A stretch of 40,274 nt of DNA from the IMG/VR virus record IMGVR_UViG_3300023174_000327, positions 1 through 40,274 of that record, one strand, 5' to 3'. The position numbers and the translations under genes are program-made. The stretch's first letter is position 1, and each line of letters starts with the position of its first letter. The DNA comes from a virus. Shown here one piece after another: positions 17,260 through 24,297 of the stretch. The notes beneath the pieces were generated by a model that ran no database searches, was not told where the DNA came from, and was given only the letters and a program-made list of their open reading frames with translations.

Positions 17260-17502
17260 ATGTCATACGAAATTGGTGAATTAATTTTGTTTCATGACAA
17301 TGAAGGAAATGTTGACGATACTGCTATTATTCTTGGTAGTAGAACGATGCTACATTCAGAACATTATTATCCACAGCACACTACTGAATTAATATATAAA
17401 ATTCATTTAACAGAGGATGGTAGAGTGTTAGAGTACCCAGAGCATCATCTAAAAATGAGAGCAAGTAGCAGAAAAGAATACGAGGCTAGATATGGGTTCT
17501 AG
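17260..17502 (+). CDS. small SH3-like protein, 80 aa
   Basis: Starts MSYEIGELILFHDNEGN, the GexV/I opening of small SH3-like barrels, followed by strands TAIILGSR and YKIHLTED and a terminal basic helix. One of several such small barrels in this genome (27655, 37601, 38809, 39060). ATG is 1 base after the preceding stop. Function unknown. Confidence 0.65.
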   Translation: MSYEIGELILFHDNEGNVDDTAIILGSRTMLHSEHYYPQHTTELIYKIHLTEDGRVLEYPEHHLKMRASSRKEYEARYGF

Positions 17503-17743
17503 AAGTAAAACCGGTAACAAAAAGAAAAAGCTAGAAAAAAAAGTAGCAGAACAAGCATCGCTTATATTAAATATTCCCGATAAATGCAAAGTTTGTAGCG
17601 AACCATTTGACAAAAGGAACAAGATGATGGTAATGTCTTGGTTCGTAGAGGTCTACAACGAACAAAAACGGGTAGACCTATTTTGTCCTAAATGTAATGA
17701 AGATCGGAGAGGCAATGAAGTTACAAGAAACTCTGGCGTTTGA
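17492..17743 (+). CDS. zinc-finger-like small protein, 83 aa
   Basis: Lys-rich start (about residues 4-18) and two Cys pairs, CKVC and CPKC, about 33 residues apart, enclosing a hydrophobic strand MMVMSWFVEVY: a zinc-ribbon layout. It overlaps the preceding gene by 11 bases and the IMPDH-family gene by about 29 bases. Unknown function; possibly nucleic-acid binding given its basic N-terminus. Confidence 0.65.
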   Translation: MGSRSKTGNKKKKLEKKVAEQASLILNIPDKCKVCSEPFDKRNKMMVMSWFVEVYNEQKRVDLFCPKCNEDRRGNEVTRNSGV

Positions 17744-18740
17744 TGATGTTTTGTTAGTGCCGCAATATTCTGATATCGAATCAAGAAAACAAACAGATAT
17801 TTCATCTTGGTTAGATGACACAATCAAGTTACAAATACCTATTATCTCAAGTCCAATGGATACTGTTACCGGAGAGGTAATGGCGTGTGAAATAAGTATT
17901 CTTGGTGGTTTGGGAATCATTCATAGATACAACACACCAGATCAACAAGCAGATATGGTTAAATACTGCAAAGATAACGAGGCTGGTGCAGTAGGCGCTG
18001 CCGTTGGGTCTACTGGAGATTTTCTAGAAAGAACAGAAAAGTTATTAAACGCTGGTGTTAATGTTCTATGTGTAGATGTAGCTCATGGCGACCATATATC
18101 GGTAAAGAATGCTATTGGAGCCATAAGAGCTAAGTTTGGTTATAAGATACACATAATGGCAGGGAACGTAGCCACAAAAGAAGCTTTTGAACGCTTGTCT
18201 GATTGGGGTGCAGATAGCATACGTGTTGGTGTCGGCGGTGGTAGCATTTGCAGTACAAGAATTCAGACAGGACATGGAGTTCCAACTTTCTGGTCTGTTT
18301 CTGAATGTTCTAACACATCCAAGAGAGCAAGATTGATTGCCGATGGTGGTATTAAAACTTCTGGTGATATTGTCAAGTCTCTTGCCGTTGGAGCAGATTT
18401 TGTTATGTTAGGTTCTATGTTAGCTGGTACTGATGTATCACCGGGTGATATTTTTGAAGAAAACGGTAAGCGATATAAAGTTTATCGTGGCATGGCTAGT
18501 AAAGAAGCCCAAATAGATTGGAAGGGAAGCTATTCCAGTTTTGAAGGCGTAGCTTCTAGAGTTCCATACAAAGGATACTTACCCAATATTCTAGAAGATA
18601 TTACAAGAAACATTCGCAGTGGTCTATCTTATAGTGGGGCAAAAGACTTGGTAGAATTACGAGCTAAAGCTAAGTTTATCAAACAATCTAGCGCTGCACA
18701 GATTGAAAGCTCGCCTCATATTTTAATTCGTCATGGTTAA
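17715..18740 (+). CDS. IMP dehydrogenase / GMP reductase family enzyme (CBS-less)
   Basis: Start chosen at ATG 17715, preceded by GGAGAGG, giving the usual MKLQETLAFDDVLLVPQYS opening. TIM-barrel with catalytic Cys179 in GVGGGSICSTRIQTGHGVP, a phosphate-binding DGGIKTSGDI and MLGSMLAGT, and YRGMAS. It is 341 residues, lacking the CBS pair of typical IMPDH (about 490), and the flap is short: I see GSYSSFEGVASRVPYKG where IMPDH normally has a longer flap with a catalytic Arg-Tyr. Length and flap favour GMP reductase (GMP to IMP), while Cys-loop and opening fit either. The direction matters, because PurA (36604) uses IMP. It overlaps the zinc-finger gene upstream and the next gene by 8 bases. 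Confidence 0.85.
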   Translation: MKLQETLAFDDVLLVPQYSDIESRKQTDISSWLDDTIKLQIPIISSPMDTVTGEVMACEISILGGLGIIHRYNTPDQQADMVKYCKDNEAGAVGAAVGSTGDFLERTEKLLNAGVNVLCVDVAHGDHISVKNAIGAIRAKFGYKIHIMAGNVATKEAFERLSDWGADSIRVGVGGGSICSTRIQTGHGVPTFWSVSECSNTSKRARLIADGGIKTSGDIVKSLAVGADFVMLGSMLAGTDVSPGDIFEENGKRYKVYRGMASKEAQIDWKGSYSSFEGVASRVPYKGYLPNILEDITRNIRSGLSYSGAKDLVELRAKAKFIKQSSAAQIESSPHILIRHG

Positions 18741-19050
18741 AGATAGAGACAAGGGCATAATGTTCTATATTAATGAGCATAAACATGCTAGATTACGAGT
18801 TCAACTATATTATGATGAATTACCGCAAAGCAAATTTATTAATATATTAATTGATGGTTATTTATCAAATAATCCACATATAAGAAAATATATTGATGAA
18901 TGCATAATAGAAAGAAATACAAAGAGAAAAAAGAATAATAGAAAAAAAGATTATAAAGATAGAGACAAAACAATCAAAGATTTTGGATTAAACGAAGAAG
19001 AAATAGAAAATATTTTTGATATAATAGAAAGCGAGAATCCAGATATATGA
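18733..19050 (+). CDS. hypothetical basic protein, 105 aa
   Basis: The N-terminal half, with RLRVQLYYDELPQSKFINIL, has the strand-helix look of a ribbon-helix-helix-like DNA-binding protein (an RVQLYYDE strand then helix), followed by a Lys/Arg-rich linker (about residues 62-78) and an acidic helix. The RHH idea is tentative. It overlaps the IMPDH-family gene by 8 bases and the sigma-like gene by 4, so all three are co-translated. Confidence 0.65.
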   Translation: MVKDRDKGIMFYINEHKHARLRVQLYYDELPQSKFINILIDGYLSNNPHIRKYIDECIIERNTKRKKNNRKKDYKDRDKTIKDFGLNEEEIENIFDIIESENPDI

Positions 19051-19304
19051 GTTGCAATAAGCAATGCCTAAATACGTGTGTAAAATTAGAAGTTTCGTGT
19101 CCAAATCAAGATTGCAGGAATTGGATGAATTACGAAGAGGAATATAATTGTGTTCTGTATGCAGTTGACAATGCTGAACGTAATAATAAAGAATTAACTC
19201 TTAGAGAAGTAGCAAAGCGTTTGGGATGTAGTTTTGTAAGAGTTAAGCAGATAGAGGATGAAGCATTGATTAAATTAAATGCGCTTAAGGAAGGGATATA
19301 CTAA
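19047..19304 (+). CDS. sigma-70 region 4-like HTH protein with Cys-rich N-terminus, 85 aa
   Basis: Residues about 50-80 (LTLREVAKRLGCSFVRVKQI, then EDEALIKL) match the helix-turn-helix of sigma factor region 4.2, which contacts the -35 element. The N-terminal 40 residues contain six cysteines (CNKQCLNTC, CPNQDC, one at 51% of the length), suited to a zinc knuckle. No region 2 is present, so it is not a complete sigma factor. It could be a transcription regulator or a split sigma partner that redirects host RNA polymerase. Start codon overlaps the previous stop (ATGA). Confidence 0.75.
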   Translation: MSCNKQCLNTCVKLEVSCPNQDCRNWMNYEEEYNCVLYAVDNAERNNKELTLREVAKRLGCSFVRVKQIEDEALIKLNALKEGIY

Positions 19305-19325
19305 TTATTTAAATTATTTTGGCTT

Positions 19326-19376
19326 TTTAACAGTTAAAACTACTATTTACTGTTAAATTGTATGCTTTAATACAAT
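19326..19376 (+). promoter_or_regulatory. two tandem hairpins with ACTATTTA motif
   Basis: TTTAACAGT (19326-19334) pairs with ACTGTTAAA (19349-19357) around a 14-nt loop that carries ACTATTTA (19342-19349). Next, ATTGTAT (19357-19363) pairs with ATACAAT (19370-19376). TTAGGAGATAA then serves ATG 19394. No T-tract follows, so these look regulatory rather than terminators. Part of the recurrent ACTATTTA set. Confidence 0.5.
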
Positions 19377-19393
19377 ATCTTAGGAGATAATAC

Positions 19394-20260
19394 ATGAGCA
19401 AGAAACAATTATTAAACGAATCTGAGATTCGTCGTTTTATGAAATTAGCTAATCTTGAACCATTAGCTAAGAATGTTGTAAAAGAAAGTTGGGTAGAAGA
19501 AAAAAAAGAAGCTGGCTCTGATCCACAAGAAGGTCTTTCAATGGAAGAAATGCAAGCTCCCGCTATGCAATCTGAAGAAGAAGGAGGCGAAGGCGAGGAA
19601 GTAGGTCTAGAAATGGATTCTGAAGGTGGTGAAGATTCCCTAACACCAGAACAAATGAAAATGGCTGAAAAAGTACTTTCTGCTTTATTTAATAAAAAGG
19701 TTTCTTTAGAAGACGCAGAGGGCAGCGAGGCAGATGAAGAAGAAGATGCAGATCAAATGGTAGATGATGAAGAAGATGAAGAAGATGAAGGTGATGCAGG
19801 TGGCGAAGAAGAAGAAATGGATGAATCACTTTCCGAAGATGCTCTCGTAGAAACTGTTCTTGCCCGCGTTACTGCACGTTTAGTCGCAGAAGCAAAGAAA
19901 GGTGAAGCTAAAAAGCCATTAACTAAAGCTCAAAAAGCTATGGCAGCTAAAAAAGCTGGCAAGAAGGGTGAAAAAGCCGATGCTCCAGCACCAAAGCCAG
20001 CACCAAAGAAAGAATCACTTGAATTAAAGGGTGACAAGCTTGAAGAAGCAACCAGCGCAGAAGGTGGTGGTCCATTATTAAAGCAAGGTAAGAACAAATA
20101 CGATGTTTATAAGGGCCACGCAGATATGACCATGGCAAAGGGTGATAAAGGCGGTAAGGGTGGTCATTCACTAGAAACTGCTCCAGCAAAAGCAGAACAC
20201 ACAGTAACTCACGGTGGCAAAAACCTTGCTACATTGGGTGGTAACAAAACAAAAGTATAA
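19394..20260 (+). CDS. very acidic virion-associated candidate protein, 288 aa
   Basis: N-terminus MSKKQLLNESEIRRFMKLAN is an amphipathic helix, differing from but similar in style to the MKI leader and followed by VVKESW. Residues about 55-145 are extremely Glu/Asp-rich, then an Ala/Lys/Pro-rich basic stretch (about 165-210) and a Gly/Lys tail. Such composition is seen in phage scaffold/core proteins and some virion proteins, so this is a candidate prohead core or internal protein. An ACTATTTA element lies upstream and a hairpin downstream. No enzyme domain is visible. Confidence 0.75.
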   Translation: MSKKQLLNESEIRRFMKLANLEPLAKNVVKESWVEEKKEAGSDPQEGLSMEEMQAPAMQSEEEGGEGEEVGLEMDSEGGEDSLTPEQMKMAEKVLSALFNKKVSLEDAEGSEADEEEDADQMVDDEEDEEDEGDAGGEEEEMDESLSEDALVETVLARVTARLVAEAKKGEAKKPLTKAQKAMAAKKAGKKGEKADAPAPKPAPKKESLELKGDKLEEATSAEGGGPLLKQGKNKYDVYKGHADMTMAKGDKGGKGGHSLETAPAKAEHTVTHGGKNLATLGGNKTKV

Positions 20261-20282
20261 CAATAAGTCATAGTATTAATTT

Positions 20283-20330
20283 CCTAAGCTCACCGGCATA
20301 TCCCGTAAAAAGGTGTGCCGGTGTTTTAGG
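20283..20330 (+). terminator. GC-rich hairpin, probable terminator
   Basis: CACCGGCA (20291-20298) pairs with TGCCGGTG (20316-20323), and CCTAA (20283-20287) with TTAGG (20326-20330) outside it. Only TTTT follows the inner stem, so termination may be partial, with read-through to 20346. Confidence 0.65.
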
Positions 20331-20345
20331 TTAAAGGATTGCAAA

Positions 20346-20618
20346 ATGCAAATTACTAAAAAACAATTAAAACAAATTATTTCAGAAGAAGCAGAGTTAC
20401 TTTCAGAAGAATCTGCCCAATATCAGCAATTAATTGAAAATTATGCTTCAGAATATGGTGCCGATGAAGAAAATGTTCCTAAAGAGGCATTAATTGATTT
20501 ATTGGAAGTACTAGATGAACAAGTGATTCCGAGAGAAGCGTTTGAAGCCTTTGTAGAAAGTTTAAATGAAAACAAAGTTTCTTCTTTGCTAAAAGAAGTT
20601 CTAGAAACAGAAGAATAA
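20346..20618 (+). CDS. leader-bearing small acidic protein, 90 aa
   Basis: I start it at ATG 20346 (AAGGA 8 bases upstream), because the in-frame codon at 20313 lies inside the hairpin. It opens with MQITKKQLKQIISEEAELL, a copy of the shared leader, followed by an acidic helical body (ALIDLLEVLDEQVIPREAFE). The body is barely larger than the leader, as for T4 internal proteins and small core proteins. Unknown family. It is followed at once by a terminator/promoter unit. Confidence 0.75.
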   Translation: MQITKKQLKQIISEEAELLSEESAQYQQLIENYASEYGADEENVPKEALIDLLEVLDEQVIPREAFEAFVESLNENKVSSLLKEVLETEE

Positions 20619-20637
20619 TAACAGACATTTATACAAT

Positions 20638-20666
20638 TTGAAAACCCGTCTACTTCCTGTTATAAT
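20638..20666 (+). promoter_or_regulatory. sigma70 promoter with extended -10, folded into a terminator
   Basis: TTGAAA (20638-20643), 17-base spacer, TATAAT (20661-20666) with upstream TG (CCTGTTATAAT). The -10 lies in the loop of the terminator hairpin at 20643-20687, and the expected start near 20673 is the first base of its right arm. It should drive the 20697 operon, including the ClpP-like gene. Confidence 0.8.
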
Positions 20667-20687
20667 GGTGGTGATGGGTTTTTTATT
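20643..20687 (+). terminator. intrinsic terminator after 20618
   Basis: AACCCGTC (20643-20650) pairs with GATGGGTT (20673-20680, one G-T pair), followed by TTTTATT. The long loop holds a complete -10 box. It would stop transcripts arriving from 20346-20618 while letting transcripts from the embedded promoter escape. Confidence 0.75.
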
Positions 20688-20696
20688 AGGTGATTT

Positions 20697-21065
20697 ATGA
20701 ACTTATTATGGTTTGCATGTGGTTTTATAACTTGTTATTTTTTGATAGAGTTAGGAAAAAACATTGTCATAAAAGAAGCTTTTATTAAGATGGAACATAG
20801 GTTCCTTCTAGGAGCAATCAATTTATTACAATACAAATATCATGCCTTACAGATAATGGAAATAGTTTATGAACGCGCCGCTGAAGAGGATCCTAAATAC
20901 CTTGAAGAAAAGAAGCAGGTTCTTAATAAGATAGAAGAGAAATATGATTTGTTTGCTAATTTATGGATAGTGGAAATGCAAAAAATAGTTCCATATAATT
21001 TGCAATATAAAAACTGGAAAGAGGCTTTAGAATACGCCGATAAACTATTTAATAAAAGACAGTAG
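20697..21065 (+). CDS. hypothetical protein with N-terminal membrane anchor, 122 aa
   Basis: Residues 1-19 (LLWFACGFITCYFLIEL) form one hydrophobic membrane segment or uncleaved signal anchor, followed by a helical, charged cytoplasmic or periplasmic domain with heptad-like stretches (KKQVLNKIEEKYDLF). No family recognised. First gene after the 20638 promoter. TAGGTGAT is its weak ribosome site. Confidence 0.7.
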   Translation: MNLLWFACGFITCYFLIELGKNIVIKEAFIKMEHRFLLGAINLLQYKYHALQIMEIVYERAAEEDPKYLEEKKQVLNKIEEKYDLFANLWIVEMQKIVPYNLQYKNWKEALEYADKLFNKRQ

Positions 21066-21079
21066 AGAAAGAATAATCA

Positions 21080-21385
21080 ATGATTATAGCGACTGAAATG
21101 AATTATAAAAATAAAGATGAAGTTACAATAGCTATATTAAAAAAGTATCTTAAAAAAGAAGGTAATATGCTCTTGTCACAACGTCTTTTTGTCGCCAAAT
21201 CAGTTATAAATTGGATATTTGAAAACAGCAAACACCCTCTAATAATTAAATCATATATAGAAGATGTAGAAAGATACATTGTTGGAACTCTTGAATTATC
21301 TTGGAAAGACGGAGTAATAATAAAAAAGAAAATAAAGAAAGAAAACACAAATGAAAACAAAAAAACAACCTCCGAAAAAGAATAA
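21080..21385 (+). CDS. hypothetical protein, 101 aa
   Basis: Helical protein with a Lys-rich C-terminal tail (about residues 78-101). The middle (LLSQRLFVAKSVINWIFE) is amphipathic. Unrecognised. It overlaps the ClpP-like gene by 35 bases, so they are translationally linked, but I cannot infer a function from that. Confidence 0.6.
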   Translation: MIIATEMNYKNKDEVTIAILKKYLKKEGNMLLSQRLFVAKSVINWIFENSKHPLIIKSYIEDVERYIVGTLELSWKDGVIIKKKIKKENTNENKKTTSEKE

Positions 21386-21998
21386 AGAAGATAAAGATTT
21401 GCTAGATGGTCGTGATGGTTTAGTGATAATCCAAAACGACATGCAAGATGATAAACACTCAAGAACTATTGGTCTTTTTGGTGATGTCGGAGAGCAAACC
21501 TGTGCAGAAGTAATTTCTAATTTAATAGCATTAAGTAAAATGGGCGAGATACCAAAAAATGAACGCAAAGACAAATATACTCACGAACCTATTGAATTTT
21601 ACGTTAATACACATGGTGGATCTGCCAGCGATATGTTTGCGATTTACGATATGATGCGTCAGGTACGTAAACAGTGCGAAATACATACTATTGGCATGGG
21701 AAAAATAATGAGTGCGGGAGTTCTAATAATGGCAGCAGGAACAAAAGGAAAACGCAAGATAGGCGCACACGCTCGCGTTATGATTCATTCAGTTTTGGGA
21801 GGAACAGAAGGGCCGCTACATAATCTTCAAAACGAATTTGATGAAATTAAATTTGTTCAGGAAGCCTATACAAAAGCTCTTATTAAAGAAACTAATCTAA
21901 CTCCAAAAGCAATGAAGGATTTGCTTGAACGTCATGTTAATATTTATTTATCAGCCGAAGAAGCTGTTAAGTATGGTATTGCTGATGAGGTAATCTAA
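21351..21998 (+). CDS. ClpP-like serine protease with Asn in the triad Asp position
   Basis: 215 residues with a ClpP core after a basic N-terminal extension: strand FYVNTHGGSASDMFAIYDMM, nucleophile region MGKIMSAGVLIMAAGTKGKR (Ser121), and RVMIHSVLGG (His146). Aligning ERHVNIYLSAEEA with the ClpP segment ERDRFLSAxEA places Asn197 at the catalytic Asp position, so activity may be altered, as in some SppA/ClpP-like phage enzymes. It could degrade host proteins or process phage proteins. The start could be later, as the first 20 residues are Lys-rich. It is followed directly by two nuclease-like genes. Confidence 0.88.
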   Translation: MKTKKQPPKKNKEDKDLLDGRDGLVIIQNDMQDDKHSRTIGLFGDVGEQTCAEVISNLIALSKMGEIPKNERKDKYTHEPIEFYVNTHGGSASDMFAIYDMMRQVRKQCEIHTIGMGKIMSAGVLIMAAGTKGKRKIGAHARVMIHSVLGGTEGPLHNLQNEFDEIKFVQEAYTKALIKETNLTPKAMKDLLERHVNIYLSAEEAVKYGIADEVI

Positions 21999-23054
21999 AT
22001 GTCAAAAGAATTTGAAAAAAAGATTGAAGATTTGTTTCTTGGCGAATCAGTGTCTATTGATTCTGAATCACTTAACAAAATAATTAACGAAGTATTTTTA
22101 TCTTCCATCAGCGAACAAGGCGCAGAGCCGGTTCAGCAAACTTCGACAGAAACCGAACAAATTTTAAGAATGCTACCCAAGATGGAGTTTAATGAGAAAA
22201 AAGTTGGAGTTGTTGGTAATCAAGAACGACAAGAAGTTAGAATGGTTCTTGGAAAAGAACTCAATTCAGCTAAAGATTTGAGATCTAAATTACAAATAAT
22301 AAATTCATTAACTTCAAAATCAGATGATAAAAAATTAACCAGCATCGAAGCATTAAGAAAATTAATGATATTAAAAATATTTAAAAATTTGTTTGTTGGT
22401 TCTTCTCCCGGTCCATCCGGTTATCGTTTTGAAGCTTTTATAGCAGCCTTATTGGGTGGCGAACAAATAATACCAAAAGAAGGTGGTTTGATAGATGTAG
22501 TAGTTGATAATAAATTATATCAAGTAAAATTAATAGCCCAAGGATCCTCAGTAAGAATTAAAAGAAAAATGGCGTCAACTATTCAGCCTACTCAGCAGAA
22601 AAATAAAGATAACGATTTACAATCCACTGAACAGCCAAAAAAGCAATCTAATAAAAAAATAAATGTAAAAAATGAAAAATTAAGCGATAGTCCTGAGTTA
22701 AACTTTATTATTGCAACTAAAAATAACGACTCCAGTGTTTCATTTTATGAATATACAGCTACTAAAGAGCAGATAGCTGGCGAAGCAGACCAAGAAGGAA
22801 AAACTACTGTTGAATTTACAATAACAAAAACACAATATGAAAGTAAAGGAGTCATTGGAGTTATAAATATTAATGATAGTGAATTTATTAATTTAAGTAA
22901 TAAACTACAAGACGGATTAAAACAAGTATTATTAGGAGTAGCATCTTTAGTAAATAATGTTAACAAATTTTATTTAAACAACGATACCGGAGCCGCTAAA
23001 GAAGGCATACAAAATGCCAATACAGTTTCAAGTAATTTAATACAGCAAATCTAA
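21999..23054 (+). CDS. PD-(D/E)XK nuclease-like protein, 351 aa
   Basis: The central region fits a restriction-endonuclease-like fold: a helix with Glu145 (GYRFEAFIAALLGGE), then strand GGLIDVVVD with Asp166, then LYQVKL with Gln175 and Lys177 (E-D-QxK pattern). Around it, the N-terminus (about 1-40, LNKIINEVFL) is helical and the region 185-225 is Gln/Lys-rich low complexity. The neighbouring gene shows the same core pattern. It may cut DNA. The nuclease call rests on residue pattern only. ATG 21999 directly follows the ClpP-like stop. Confidence 0.6.
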   Translation: MSKEFEKKIEDLFLGESVSIDSESLNKIINEVFLSSISEQGAEPVQQTSTETEQILRMLPKMEFNEKKVGVVGNQERQEVRMVLGKELNSAKDLRSKLQIINSLTSKSDDKKLTSIEALRKLMILKIFKNLFVGSSPGPSGYRFEAFIAALLGGEQIIPKEGGLIDVVVDNKLYQVKLIAQGSSVRIKRKMASTIQPTQQKNKDNDLQSTEQPKKQSNKKINVKNEKLSDSPELNFIIATKNNDSSVSFYEYTATKEQIAGEADQEGKTTVEFTITKTQYESKGVIGVININDSEFINLSNKLQDGLKQVLLGVASLVNNVNKFYLNNDTGAAKEGIQNANTVSSNLIQQI

Positions 23055-23055
23055 T

Positions 23056-24297
23056 ATGAATCTTATAAATTATCTACGTGAGCAGATAGAACACGAATTA
23101 GAAGAAGAATTAACTAGGCAAGATGAATTAATATCTAGCGTTAAAAAGGTTTTATCTGATTTAGAAGATATCTCTATTACTACTTCCAATAAAAGCGATT
23201 TAGCTATTGTTGTTCGTGTTGAAGATAAAGAAAAAATAGAGTCTACTAGAAAAAAAGTTAAATCAGCTATTAAATCTATTGGAGTTTCTACTAGTGATGA
23301 ATTAGTAAAAAAATTTGATTCAAGTATAAAAACAACAATAGTTGAATATTCGGATGGTTCTGGACGTGTTTATATAGTTTATAAATACGATATTGGTTCA
23401 CGCGAAGGATTGGCTTTAGAGCATGTTGTTGGCTTTGTGTTAACTAAAAAAATTACTAGCGAGTTGAAGAATCGATTGGATTTACCAGAAGAAGCAAGTA
23501 AAGAAGAGGTTATTTCTAAACTAAAAGGAGAGTATTCAGATACTCTTGATGTTGCTTTGAAAGGTAAAAAATTAGTTGAAGAAAAAATCGGTAACATAGT
23601 GCAGGCTGAAAGCGTCGGCTCTCAAAACTCTAAAGCCGATCTTGTATTAACAACCGATAGTGGTCAAAAGGTTGGTTTATCTATCAAGTTAGTAACTGAA
23701 GAAGGCCGTGGTGTTAGATTTACATATAACAAAAACCTTGGATATGGAGATGAAAAAGATGATAACCTTGTTCGTAATCCTAGCGGAAAGCCTTGGTGGC
23801 TTGTGGGGAGGCAAATATTTGCGAGGAAAGTCGGCTCTAGAAGCTATAATCCCGGCAAAGAAGAATTTGAAGCCCCCGCATGGATGACCAGCGCTAAAGA
23901 AAAGCATCCTGACTTATATAAAGAAGCAATGAGTGAAGTGTATGAAAAAGTACGTGACGTGTTAACTTCCAATCTTCGTCGAATGAAATTAAAAGAGCTT
24001 GTTGCAATGGTTAACGAGGCTCATCTTGGCGTTAAGGATGAAAGAGAAGAATATGATTTGTTTTTGAAGTTAACAGCAACAAGCGAAGGTGTTAATCTAG
24101 AAGAAGAAGGTTATGAGAAGCCTGACGTTGAAAAAATTAAAATGAACGATATGAACAAGGCTGACCTTGTTAAACAAGAAGATAGCCTTATAATTATAGA
24201 TATTCCCGGCATGACACCGTTAACAATTCACAGCGTTAAATTCCACAGTAATATGTTAAGTGGAAAGCGCGATGATCTAAAAATTAAGACACGCTAA
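23056..24297 (+). CDS. second PD-(D/E)XK nuclease-like protein, 413 aa
   Basis: Core pattern: GLALEHVVGF helix with Glu122, then SKADLVLTTDSGQKVGLSIK with Asp195 and Ser209-Ile-Lys211 (D...SxK), a layout common in type II restriction-type nucleases. The start NLINYLREQIEHELEEEL is an amphipathic acidic helix reminiscent of the leader proteins. The C-terminal part (about 300-413) is helical then beta-rich and unrecognised. It is adjacent to the 21999 protein and overlaps the zincin gene by one base, so the three are probably one functional cassette. Catalytic function is inferred. Confidence 0.6.
   Translation: MNLINYLREQIEHELEEELTRQDELISSVKKVLSDLEDISITTSNKSDLAIVVRVEDKEKIESTRKKVKSAIKSIGVSTSDELVKKFDSSIKTTIVEYSDGSGRVYIVYKYDIGSREGLALEHVVGFVLTKKITSELKNRLDLPEEASKEEVISKLKGEYSDTLDVALKGKKLVEEKIGNIVQAESVGSQNSKADLVLTTDSGQKVGLSIKLVTEEGRGVRFTYNKNLGYGDEKDDNLVRNPSGKPWWLVGRQIFARKVGSRSYNPGKEEFEAPAWMTSAKEKHPDLYKEAMSEVYEKVRDVLTSNLRRMKLKELVAMVNEAHLGVKDEREEYDLFLKLTATSEGVNLEEEGYEKPDVEKIKMNDMNKADLVKQEDSLIIIDIPGMTPLTIHSVKFHSNMLSGKRDDLKIKTR

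Noticed and set aside
21040-21056. CTATTTA before the 21080 gene as another control element
   Set aside because: It lies within the coding sequence of the preceding gene, without hairpin, and similar matches occur by chance in AT-rich coding DNA.
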